A stretch of 64,000 nt of DNA from Daphnia carinata (Eukaryota > Arthropoda > Branchiopoda > Diplostraca > Daphniidae). The notes under the pieces are model-generated. The model did no database searches and had not been told where the DNA came from. It was given only the letters and a program-made list of their open reading frames with translations. The translations under genes and the position numbers were made by a program. Below are positions 1 through 10,576 of this stretch, in pieces. Positions within the stretch are counted from its first letter, which is position 1. Every line of letters begins with the position of its first letter. The stretch is from contig NC_081338.1 of NCBI RefSeq assembly GCF_022539665.2, positions 5,455,679 to 5,519,678 on the forward strand, written 5' to 3'.

Positions 1-2589
1 CAGTGAAACGGTGAGGTCGGTATGACGGATTTGGTGGGGCCTTTGGAATCTTCGGATGATTCGGCATTGCTATCCTCATTGCCCACGGCCACATTAGGCG
101 ATGAATGGTCAATTCGATAATCCGAATAGCCACCGTCAGAGTCATCTAGATCTGGCTGGGCAAAATCTAAATGATGCAGTCTCTTGTAATCCTTGACCAT
201 ATGACGAGGTGGTTTCGAAACTCGACCCGATCGGGTTCGAGGTAATAGTTTTTTTTTGCCTTCTCGTTCTTCCTAAAATTTGGATAAAAATTAATGCAAA
301 TTTTTAGAACATAAAATCATATAATTATCAGATTATTTCAATTACTTTGGACATGTCAATGTTGGTACTAATGGGATCCTCTTCTGGCAGATCCTCTGAA
401 TCCGACTCTTCTGTGCTGGCCACTTTTCGTTTTTGGGCGAACGCTGTTGCACGTCCAGGTGGCCGTCCTCTGCCTCTACCCCGTCCTCTGACAACTGGGG
501 GTGTAGTAGACGTCGGTGTGGTGGTTGATTTCAAAGAAACAGGAGTGACTGGGGTCGTAATAGTGGCACCCGTCGCTGAAGGAGTTTTCTTCAGCTCGCC
601 CGGAGTCACCACTCGATATACGATCCGCGTATTAGATTTTGCATCGTACACGACCCTCCGCTTGCCGCCATCTCCTTCCGCACTGCTGGCCAAGGAACTC
701 GTTCCACTCTTGCCATCTCCCGACAGGATTGCCTGCCGATTTTGTTTCAACACTGACGCGATGTGTTTCAACTGATCGGGAGTCAATGGCTGCAAACTGC
801 GGAAGCTATTGCCTTCCTGAACCAGTTGAATGGGATTCTCTGTCGTGCCTAATGGTTTCTTTGGCGGATTTGCGACTGGTGTCACTGTCAATGAGGCGCT
901 CGGAGTTGTGGTGGATGTCGAACTGAACAGGGAGGCCAGAAAGGGTTTCGAAGAGCTTTTGACGGGAGATGACATTAAAGAAAACGAACTGCTGCTCGGT
1001 AATGTATCTGGATCTAGCCGTGCTGGACCTGTTGTTTTCCCGCCAGAATTGTTCATGGCTGACTGCTGCATCACAGACGTTTTTACTACCCTCGTCTCTT
1101 GCTGCATCACAGATGCGGAATTGGTAAGGCTAGAGACAAAGCTTCCGGTGCTGTTTGAGAACGAATGTGGCGGGATGACGATCTTTATTTTCTTGGGGAT
1201 GCCACCCTCGGTAAATGAATGGGCCAGCGGGCTGCCTGTCTGTGCGAGAAGTGCGCTGGCCGTACTGGCAGGCAGTCTAAGGCATAATTTGCGTTTGCCG
1301 CCCACCATTCTCGGTACAATCGAAACGTTCGATTGGTTTGGCTCATTCGGATTGAATAACGAATGAATGATGTTGGATAGAACATCATTAGCCGAACTAT
1401 CCCCTTCACCACCATCTTCACCTAGCCGTTGAGAAACTGCATCCAGCGATACGGTGGTGGTTTGCATTTCTTCATCTTCTTTCACTTTCTTCTCGTCCGC
1501 CTCTTGTTCTTGCGTTTCTGCAGGTAGGACGTCAGGTACTGTTATGGCTTCAGGAACCGCAATAATCTGTGGTTCCGATTCGCCTTCCACATTTGGGCAA
1601 GATTCTTGACTTTTGGGTTGAAGCTCTGGTGGAATTTCTGGTGACATTTTTGATGGGATTTCTGATTCTCTAGTGGGCTCTTGAAGACCTTGCTGCAGTT
1701 CATTCTGGAGTTCATCTTGTAGTTCATTATGCAGTTCTGATTGAAGTTCCGACTGAAATTCTGCGTGAAGTTGGGATTGAAGGTCCGACTGAATTCCAGC
1801 TTGCAATTCTTGTTGGAACTCTGATTGCTCTGCATGTTCAGAATCAAATTCTGACTGTTCTGGATGTTCAGAGTCAAATTCTGCCTGTTCTGGATGTTCA
1901 GAGTTGAATTCTGACTGTTCTGGATGTTCAGAGCTGAATTCTGGCTGTTCAGACTTAAACTCGGGATGTTCAGAGCTGAATTCTGGCTGTTCAGACTTAA
2001 ACTCTGGCTGTTCTGGATGCTCAGCGCTGAATTCTGGCTGTTCTGGATTTTCAGAGTTAAATTCTGAAGGCTCTGGATTTTCAGAGTTGAATTCTGTCAT
2101 GTCTTCAGAAGGCTGCATTTCAGATTCCTGGTCCATTTGTTCAGTCATTTCTTCCATTTCTGCTTCTGCTGTGGTAGCCTGTGCTTCCTCATCTTCTACT
2201 GGTTGCTCAAGAGGATCCAATTGAATCCCTAAGGCTTCAGCGTCTTGCCGACTCAGTACCACCTATAAAAACCACAAGTGAATTACTACATCCAGAAAGA
2301 TGAAAATATCCAATATACCGTTTGAGGTTCTCCATGTTCGTTTTGAACTATGGCAATAATGCTGCGATAAGGAAAGTAAATATTATTGAAGGGGAAATTT
2401 GAATGTTATTATAAAGAAATACCTGTCTTCACTAACAGTGCCACTATCCATGAGTTGTTGTAGACTCTGTTCGTCTAATACGGTTGTCGTGTGTACTTGG
2501 CCTTCCATCTGCATCGCTTCATCTGTTTCTTGTACTTGTTCACCGACATCGGTGTTGTTAGTATCCTCTTCAACTTGATTCATTTCCAT
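1..2589 (-). CDS. ZNF839-like nuclear protein, 5' part of gene (C-terminus lies beyond left edge)
   Basis: Four exons can be joined with GT/AG borders and an unbroken frame: 2589-2423, 2361-2319, 2262-346 and 272-1. This gives about 800 residues before the window ends. The N-terminal 70 residues are acidic. They are followed by a tandem Glu/Ser/Phe repeat (about 1830-2100), then an LQ-SEL repeat (about 1690-1810), then Ser/Thr-rich low complexity. Two conserved-looking blocks remain: one around LQPLTPDQLKHIASVLKQ (about 745-800) and one reading RSGRVSKPPRHMVKDYKRLH (about 180-240). These remind me of the ZNF839 family, whose C2H2 finger would lie outside the window. An RGRGRGRPPGR AT-hook-like motif lies near 450-480, which suggests DNA binding in the nucleus. 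The start ATG at 2589 is the first in frame. Family assignment is moderate; the gene structure is strong. Confidence 0.6.
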
Positions 2590-3109
2590 TTTTGTCTCGA
2601 CTTTAGACGAGAAACGTTAGGTATACTAACTCTTTTTCACCCACCAAGCGAACAACAAATTCATTTATCACCGTTTTCATCCAGTTCCCGGCTTTTTTCG
2701 TTTCTTTTTCTACAGAGCAAAACTCGATATAGTAAATCTCACGCCTTCCACCTCACACACACAGACGCTTCTTTCTGTCACAGCATTGCCATGCGGTTTT
2801 CTTTACTTTCTTCGAGCATAAAAATTATTTTAAATACCGAGTCATCCTTTATGCGAATACAATAAACAATTTTTTTAATTAACCTAAAAAATTCGATTTG
2901 TATCATTTCAACAACATGTATACAATGTTTTTGTTTTGCCAAATGCAACGCCGTTTTCCCTAACTGTCAGTCGCAATTACATACGTTAGTAACTTTTTAA
3001 GCATTTGCTTAACCCTGCTTCCTTGTTTTCCCTCACCGAATTATGGAAGTTGTGACATATCGTTTTGATTTCCTCCCAGTTTCCGTCTGAATCACGTTCT
3101 TTAGCTAAA

Positions 3110-4200
3110 ATGAACGTTTTACTGGTCATTCAAATTACGGTTTATATCCTAGCTCTAGTTTTAGCCTTATGCATATCTGTTCCCGTCATTATTCATCAAA
3201 AAGACTTTAAGTACATTCTGATTTCTGTTACAAAGGAACCTTCATAAATAAATGTTGTTGTTTTTTCAGAGGCCATTGTTTGCTATTTTCCAGAGGAACA
3301 TGGAGGGAAACTGATGGTTGGCATTGTATTTTTTTAATATGGCTTACGTCTGAAATTAATAATCTTTTAATTGCTTGTTTTAAAAAACAATAATAAAAAA
3401 CAAAAGGCCAATTTGTGATTACATGGGCGCCAAGTGCCTACTGTGTCTTTGTTATAATATCTGGAGTGGTTTTGCTTACAGCATGCTGTTTCCAAATTCA
3501 CAGGCTTGGTCATTTCCTATATCGAGGGCTTGACAGGTTTGTTTTTATCAATGTGTTAGATTAAAACCAAACTAATTTTTTGTTGTTTTCATTTTTAATG
3601 AATGTCAGCTCTTTCCTGTCTGCATTTGTGGATGCTGTAGGCAGTGCCTTCCTCTGTTTCCTCTCTTTAGCCTCAGCTATGATAATCACACTTGGCTTTG
3701 GCACTTGGTGTGGAGACATCACCCAACGTTTTGAAGAGTAAGCACAAGTTATTCCTAAAGTCATCTGTCAGATAATTAATATAATATTTTGTATGACAGG
3801 TGTAGTTATGCAGAAGATGAAAACATTGACCAAGTGGATAATATCAACACCTCTGGCTTTTACTTGTTGCTGGGAACTGCTCAGGTTTCAACTTAAATTT
3901 AGTTCTTACATTTGAATTCACTTTGCTTATCTCTTCTGTTTTATGGTAGTTTGGAGCTTGGGCTTCTTGGGCATGCTGGGTAGGATTAGCTGTGTGTGCA
4001 GTTCTCAAATTATGTCGATATCACCAGCGTGAAAATATACGAGTAAGCATGGCCAAAGAGCGGTAAGGAAATTGAATAGAATTCAGAACGTGAAAGTATT
4101 GCGCTAGTTCGATCTGCTCATTTTTCTTTTTCTTAGGAGGCGTTTGTTAACAGATGGACTTCCACAGCGAAGCGCTAGCGACGAAGCCATGCTCGGTTAA
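3110..4200 (+). CDS. TMEM179: Transmembrane protein 179 homolog
   Basis: Seven exons (3110-3210, 3270-3316, 3407-3536, 3609-3737, 3800-3884, 3950-4062, 4137-4200) join in frame to a 222-residue protein, close to the vertebrate family length of about 230. Four hydrophobic segments are visible: residues about 5-27, 60-85, 95-125 and 165-185. Family-typical blocks are KDFKGHCLLF after the first segment, SFLSAFVDAVGSAFLCF with FGTWC in the third, and QFGAWASWACW at the start of the fourth. It is a multi-pass membrane protein; I know of no firm molecular function for the family. Its start lies about 520 bp from the divergent ZNF839-like gene, so the two probably share a promoter region. A CAATAAA polyadenylation signal follows at about 4297. 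Confidence 0.9.
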
Positions 4201-4809
4201 AAGCTGCGTATGACGTTGTAATTTGTACATTGTGCGTGCCCTTTGTGGGAGTCTATATCTGTTCGCTTCTCAAAGTCGTTTTACTCCCACAGTTCTCAAT
4301 AAATGTGTAAACATGGTTATCTATGCCTTCATACGAAAAAATAGTCTTACTCATATGAACTCTGATTGCAGAAAGCCGAATAAATAAATAAAAAAAATAG
4401 CACACGGTTTAAACGTTACGATTCTTTAAACCAAGACTAGTGCTATCTCATCGGCAGCTCAATATAATGAGCCCTTTTCCTGGTCACGTGAAGACTGGCG
4501 TCGTGAAAGAATTAATCATGATTTTCCGTGAAGAGGCCTTTGATCGGCACGCCAGTCATGCCCGGGGACAGACGTCGTAAGTCTCAATAAATCGATTTGT
4601 GTTTGGTATATCGATAGTAATCTGTATCGATGTGGTTTGCGTTGACTTGGTTAGGCAATTTTAACACAGGGAGGCGTACCGTAAAGTTGCCCGTTCACGT
4701 AGAGTAAAGGGTCGCTGTCCGTTGTTAATTCAGTCTTTCCTTCATCTCTTTATCTCCGCGCAAATTTCCTTTAAATCAACTTTACCAAGTGAACTAGTAC
4801 ACATCCAAA
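4201..4809. other. TMEM179 3' end and Rab1 upstream region
   Basis: No coding gene is seen here. The 3' UTR of TMEM179 ends after AATAAA motifs near 4298 and 4380. From about 4430 the sequence is probably the promoter and 5' UTR of Rab1, and a run of C/T-rich sequence precedes the start codon. No clear TATA box is visible. Confidence 0.4.
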
Positions 4810-5999
4810 ATGAATCCCGAGTAGTAAGTATTTCTTCAAAGTGACAAACCTTTTTCGTCGTTTAGATCGACGTTCGAACGATTGCATTTGATGACGTATA
4901 GCTTTTTTTTGCTTTTCTCAACTGCTAATCCCATGTTAATACCAGCCATCTTACAAACTTCTTAACACTTGGTTATTTGTAATTTTTTTGGGAAATAGTT
5001 TAAAGATTTTGTGCACTCCACCCATTTGCGAGGCTGATGTAGCTAGTGGGAATTTCCCACTATTTCCAATCTCAACAATGGCTTACACTACTTGGGTGTC
5101 ATCTGTTCTCTAACTAAATTATTTTTTTCTTTCACAGTGACTATCTTTTCAAACTTCTCCTGATTGGTGACTCTGGTGTTGGCAAATCTTGCCTTCTGCT
5201 CCGATTTGCCGTAAATCCTTACAAGAAATTACTTTTTATGCTTTCAAATAATGTTTATCTTTCTACAGGATGATACCTATTCGGAGAGCTATATCAGTAC
5301 CATTGGTGTGGATTTCGTAAGTTATACAACTATTTTTTTTTTGTGTGCTGAGTGATGACTTACTGTTACTTGTCACGTGCAGAAAATTCGGACAATAGAT
5401 TTGGATGGAAAGACTATTAAATTACAAATTGTAAGTAAAAAGATATAGTTACCATTATTTTGGCAGGATCTGGTAATAAAACAATTACACATTTGCTTCT
5501 TAATAGTGGGACACCGCTGGTCAAGAAAGATTCCGGACAATCACGTCAAGTTACTACCGAGGTGCCCATGGTATCATTGTCGTCTACGATTGTACTGACC
5601 AAGAGTCGTTCAACAATGTCAAGCAGTGGCTACAGGAAATCGATCGTTATGCGTGCGAAAACGTCAACAAACTTTTGGTTGGGAACAAGTGTGATTTGAG
5701 CACTAAGAAGGTCGTCGATTACGCCGCTGCCAAAGTAAGTAACATTCGAGTTGGTTTCGATTCTAGCAGACGAATGACATCAATTGCTTTTGCTTTAGGA
5801 ATACGCAGAACAATTAGGCATACCTTTCCTTGAGACATCGGCCAAGAACGCAACGAACGTCGAACAAGCATTCATGACCATGGCGGCTGAGATCAAGAAT
5901 CGAATGGGTCCCCCATCTGCCCCTTCTGATGGTGTTGGCGGAATCAACATAAACTCTTCCTCTAGACCGGTGGAACAATCGAAATCGGGATGTTGTTAA
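4810..5999 (+). CDS. Rab1: Ras-related GTPase Rab1
   Basis: Six exons (4810-4823, 5138-5210, 5269-5316, 5383-5430, 5507-5734, 5799-5999) give 203 residues; human Rab1A has 205. The protein controls ER-to-Golgi vesicle tethering. All GTPase motifs are present: the P-loop GDSGVGKS (residues 15-22), switch-I Thr40 in STIGVDFK, DTAGQ (63-67), NKCD (121-124) and ETSAK (149-153). The C-terminus ends in Gly-Cys-Cys for double geranylgeranylation. The first exon codes for only four residues plus two bases, a common arrangement in Rab genes. A noncoding leader containing the start-site region is likely at about 4650-4809. The 3' UTR after 6000 is T-rich. Codon use and splice sites are ordinary and nothing looks damaged. 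Confidence 0.97.
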
Positions 6000-6801
6000 T
6001 GGAATAGGGAAAAGAAATTCAAGACAAGCAACATAAAACCAGAAGAAAAAACAAAAAAAAAGCAAAGATCCGCATCCTCCACCTTATTTTCCGTTTCTTG
6101 GCTTCCCAACCAAAGTCTAAAAGTTAAAAAAAAATTACCATTTCTTTCCCTTTTTTCGTATCTCTCAAGCCGGATTGATCGATTTGTTACCCCAACCGTC
6201 TATTCTTGCACCCATGAGAGAATAAGAAAAACAATCTAAATAGTGTCGTGTTTGATCTAGGTCCGAAATACTTTTTCCATTTTTATTTTAGCTGAAAAAG
6301 GTTGATTTTCCTTCACTATTTTAAAAATGCCAACCCCTCTCCCTTCTTCGTGTAACAGCTTGTACACGCCTGTATTGTGCTGTTGTTTCTTGGGGAAATT
6401 GGATTCATTAAAAGAAAAACATAAAATTCAGAAAGAAATACCTGTAAGGGAATGTTCTGTTTCGGTGAAAAGAAAATTTTGCTCGCCATTCCATTTAGAT
6501 CCATTTTCGTATCAATTTGCGATTATTATACACATTGAGTTGAATTGAATTTATTATTATTTTTTTGTAAAATTGCCTTTTAAATTATAATTGATATACG
6601 AAAGGAACGAAGCAGTAAATTATAAGGTTGACAGAAAGATATACCCGTCAATGACCGGTGTGCATCCACGACACAGTGCTGGAAGACTGGAACACGCACA
6701 ATTGGCTGTCACCTGATTCTATCTTCAAAATAATTAAAGCTTCACGAGGCACTTTGTTCAATACTTGAATTTTCTCGTAGAAAAACGATTTGGCGCTAGT
6801 T
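6000..6801. other. Rab1 3' UTR and convergent OAF 3' UTR
   Basis: Rab1 and OAF converge here. The stretch is T-rich, with several AATAAA-like words in both directions (for example around 6540-6640), consistent with two 3' UTRs. The ORFs of 60-75 codons in it are low-complexity and show no splice structure. Confidence 0.4.
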
Positions 6802-8127
6802 TTAGTAATCGTCCCACGGACAGAATTGTGAATTCTTCACAGGAAACGCGTAATTGAGGCACTTCTTACATGTCTTAATGCCACACCGATAGCTAAGAGC
6901 CTTTCCGGTTTGCTGATCGTGTCCGCGACAGAATTTTAGCCCACACGGGTACCTACAATGTTGTACATTAAGTCAAGTTAATGAATGATTTAGAAATAAA
7001 AAGCTTATTACCATGGGACACAAAAATTCAAACGGCATTGGCAAGACATTGAGCTCGAATTTGTGTTTGAAACAGATAAATCTTTGCATCGGCTGGCTGG
7101 CCGTACCATGTGCTGTGCAGCGTCGAGAACCATAATAGCTTCGTTGGGATTACCAATAGCAGCCCATACTTTCAAATCTGCCTCCTATTTGTAAACAAAT
7201 TACAGCAAACGTTTTGTAAAGATTTAACGAAAACTATTTACATATGCTTTCATACCTGAACATAGATTGTTTTTGCATCTATACATAAAGGTTGAATATG
7301 GTTAGATATAACCTTAGACCTAAAACCATTGGTTACAAAAGGAGAAAATCCCATTTAGTAAATTTCTCAGTTGGGTTATGTGCAATGCATACCTTGAGAT
7401 GTCCAACGTATATTCAAATGTGGCATTTTCATGCCCATTATCCTCCTCTGGATACCTTACTGTGTGTGGGTTTTTCTATGAGTTCCAATGACAACTTATT
7501 AGTTGGTGGGTAAATTCACAACAAAATAAGGGCACAGCTCAGTGAGTTTTACCTGCCGAAGTTTGGCAATTGCATCTGCAGCAATAAAGTCCTGTTTAGA
7601 TAATTTGGATGCAAAACAAACTGCCTGATAATATGGGGGCTGTATACTCTTCAAGTATACCTGCAATGAGATCATAAAATGTCATTAACAATTATTCCAT
7701 TTGATGTCATAAATAATAAAAAAAAATATGTACCTGTTCCTCCTCAGCTAGAATCAGAAGTCGGTAGATTTGTACCTCCCTCCGGAAATCTAGTAGCTGT
7801 GTGACTATTGTTCCATCTGCTCTTTGATATTCTAGTTCAACAACATCTTCACTGACATTTGAAGCTAAGACTTCCTGGAGTACATCTCCACCCTTTTTCA
7901 AACACAGAAAACATTAGTTGGAATACAAAAAAAAAAAAAACATTATGAAATCAGGTGTTATTTGCACTTAGCTTTTTTCTAATTTCTAGTTACTTGTTTA
8001 CTTAACAACTCACCTGATTTTTTATATTGATCACAAGCTGGGGACTTGATGAAGTAAAACAACTCAACATGAACATTAAACAGGCGAAATGAACATTCAC
8101 GAACACAAAGCCGTTCATCTCGATCAT
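6802..8127 (-). CDS. OAF: Out at first protein homolog
   Basis: Seven exons on the minus strand (8127-8014, 7892-7734, 7660-7553, 7475-7393, 7278-7256, 7177-7012, 6952-6802) join in frame to 267 residues; human OAF has 273. The first 27 or so residues are a signal peptide, so the product is secreted. Family hallmarks are LVINIKNQGGDVLQE, DGTIVTQLLDF with LILAEEEQ, an FVxxL-KxDFI-like stretch, and a Cys-rich C-terminus with YPCGLKFCRGHD, YRCGIKTCKKC and a final FCPWDDY. Exon 5 is only 23 nt. Its splice phase fixes the start of exon 6 at 7177, after GGAGGCAG, because the earlier AG sites would break the frame. The start codon lies 64 bp from a copy of the 5-kb repeat, so the natural promoter may be displaced. 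Confidence 0.92.
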
Positions 8128-8614
8128 GATTTCTCACGTACAATTGCATCAGGTTACGTATCGTACATCGTGATGCCTTACTTTTTGTTTGTTTTTAGTG
8201 TTTTTGATTTATCTTTCCCTTTTGTTCCTATTATTGTCGACTAAGAGTGCACATAATAACGTAGGTCTGTTTCGAGGTGCAAACGAAAAACACGATTACG
8301 CTAAAGCGTGGAATTGGAGCACGGGACGGTATATCGTGGAAATGATAGCGGAAACAGTAATAACCATCAGGGCATACGTCCTATAGACGGCATGCCTGTA
8401 AATTCAGAAGATTCCAAAACTGAGATAGTTTTTTCACGAAATAAAAATCCTCTCAAAGATTTTTTACAGTTTCTTGTGTAGAACATTACGGGAAAAATAC
8501 TAATTCATTTAATTTCTTTCACACAATTCAAATTACGTTATCTTATTAAAATTTTTTTTTGAAAAAACATCAGAGTTTGAGCAGTGATGGGTTCTGTCTT
8601 CCGTCGAAAAATGA

Positions 8615-8620
8615 TATAAA
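8615..8620 (+). promoter_or_regulatory. TATA box of the repeat-A ORF
   Basis: TATAAA lies 59 bp before the ORF start codon at 8674. The same spacing and surrounding sequence (GCGAGTTAGCGAGCGG after the box) is kept in copy B at 26782-26787. Confidence 0.5.
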
Positions 8621-8673
8621 GCGAGTTAGCGAGCGGTGTTTTTCAAGCAATCAAATAAAGCAAAATATTCAAA

Positions 8674-10576
8674 ATGGCTCCTTCTTTCGTGAATAACTTG
8701 ACGTTCGTGCAATCCTTTTTCCTCGAGCTTTCTAACCCAGTATGGCTGATTTTCATGGTAATGGCATCCATTAGTGTTGGCCAGTTCCTTTTCCTTTACT
8801 ACAGCTACGACACAGGATCAACAGGATCTTCCAGCAGAGAAGAACAACCTGAACAGCTCACACCAGAAAACAAGAGCGACTTGTTACAGGAATGTAACAT
8901 GACGCATCCTTTACCCCAGAATACTTCATCTAGTACTGTTTGCCAAGCAGAGAAACCAGAAGGAACTAGGCCTAAGTCTGCTGTATTTCAAAACACTGGC
9001 TTGACGAAATTTTACAAAAGTGAACTTAGGCGGACAAAAAGAAATCTGACTACAGTGAAATTGGCATTTAAAGAGGCAACAGAGACGCGTAACAAACTAG
9101 AAAGGGAGATGGAAGTGAGTAAGAAGCAACTTCGGTTAGCTAAGAAGAACAACATGAAGAAAATGAAAACACTACAAAAGTTGTTACGTCAAACGAAAAA
9201 AGAATTGATCAGCACGAAAAAATTCTTCGAATCCAGACGGCACAATACTGTAGGGAGCAAGAGCCAGAGAACAGCGCACCGGTAAATGAAACTGATTCTG
9301 CTCAAAATATTTTACTAGACGATTCTGGCATAGCGGATGAATCTACTACCAGCGTAATGGAGCAAGTCCCGAGATCGAAACCATTCCCGTTTCTTGGGTA
9401 TACCGGAAGAAGATGTTAAGAATGCTCGGCGCCCCTCCCACAGACACCGATACAGTAAGCGATCCAGCGATCAATTCGACACCTGCAACGGTCGTCGAAC
9501 AGTCGATGGTATCGCAATTCGTCGGGCGAATGGAAAAGACATTAGTAGAGCAGAAGTTATTGACAGAACCCAATACCAGCACGACCAAGTCCGTGCAGGT
9601 AACAATCAACGAGCATCAAGTGGATATGGTGATTGACCAAGGCTGTCATGAGTCAATCATCAGTCTGGACCAATGGCAAAAATTAGGCGAGCCGGAGTTA
9701 AAGCCTTTTACTACGGACAAATTGGTCAAGTGGAAGCGTACAGGGAAGGTCAAAGAGCACGTCAAATTGGAGGAGGTCGTTGGATGTTTCAGCGCCACTG
9801 TTGTATTACAAGGCAAACTGACTATACACACAATTTACGTGCTTACAGGAGATAAGACAATGCCTAATTATCTCGGTCGTGGACTCCTCTACAACCTCCG
9901 CTTACATCGTGAAAATGGGCATTTGATTAAAATTGCACGCACAATTGAAACGGAAACTCTTCCCCAAACGCCGACCACAAAATCGGATACCGAACCTGAA
10001 ACTGCGCTAGACTTGAGGCTTGCTATGATCACTTACTTGACGAACCGGATCGACATAGTAAAACACGAGAATAAAAAAAATCGCGAAAAGTATGAGCAAC
10101 GCATATCTGAGGCCATACTGAACATAATGAAAACGCGTCAGACAAAAAAGGCCGAACGTGTCGACAATGTCGCCTCCGAGGAAAAATCTGAACCGAAAGT
10201 GATTGTACGCAACAATATCGACAAACTGAGGAAAACGGTTTCTAAGTTAGAATATATTAATGGAAAGGACCACAGGAGGTCCCACGAAGTTATACTTGAA
10301 GCAGAAGCCGAGCTAAACAATCAAAAAACAAAACTTGCTTCTGCGTCATCGGAATCAGAGCGCGCGGAATTGACCGAATATGTCCAGCAAACAGAAAAAG
10401 CCCTGCAAATGATTGTCGAAAAGGAAAATATCTATTTTGAGGAAAAAATGGATTTAGTGAATTTCGCCAATGAAATGTTTTTTAACCAAATGGGAGAAAA
10501 AAAAGGGAACAAATTCTGCAGCCTCGAAACGATGTTTGAACGATGTTTGAACATCGTTCTTCTAACAACCAAGTGA
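8674..10576 (+). pseudogene. Membrane-anchored coiled-coil protein with retropepsin-like domain, copy A (frame broken twice)
   Basis: The first frame (8674-9285) has a hydrophobic segment at residues about 18-45, a Ser/Gln-rich spacer, and then a strongly charged coiled coil rich in Lys and Arg. Relative to copy B this copy lacks one A in the A-run near 9222, so the frame ends at 9285. It also has two extra bases near 9399. The second frame (9413-10576) then continues to the end. It contains a short aspartic-protease-like core: a beta strand reading VDMVIDQGCHESIIS, followed by an LG-x-P-L strand and a hydrophobic strand near TMPNYLGRGLL. The second half is another long Glu/Lys coiled coil. 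The classical D-T/S-G triad appears as D-Q-G, so protease activity is uncertain. Function is unknown. Confidence 0.65.

Noticed and set aside
347-1366. Plus-strand ORFs of 95-178 codons
   Set aside because: They overlap the long, spliced minus-strand exon of the ZNF839-like gene and show no family similarity.
1904-2224. Plus-strand Cys/Ser-rich ORF opposite the ZNF839-like repeat
   Set aside because: Mirror reading of the tandem repeat on the coding strand; periodic composition explains it.
5460-5699. 79-codon plus ORF inside Rab1
   Set aside because: Out-of-frame shadow of Rab1 exon 5.
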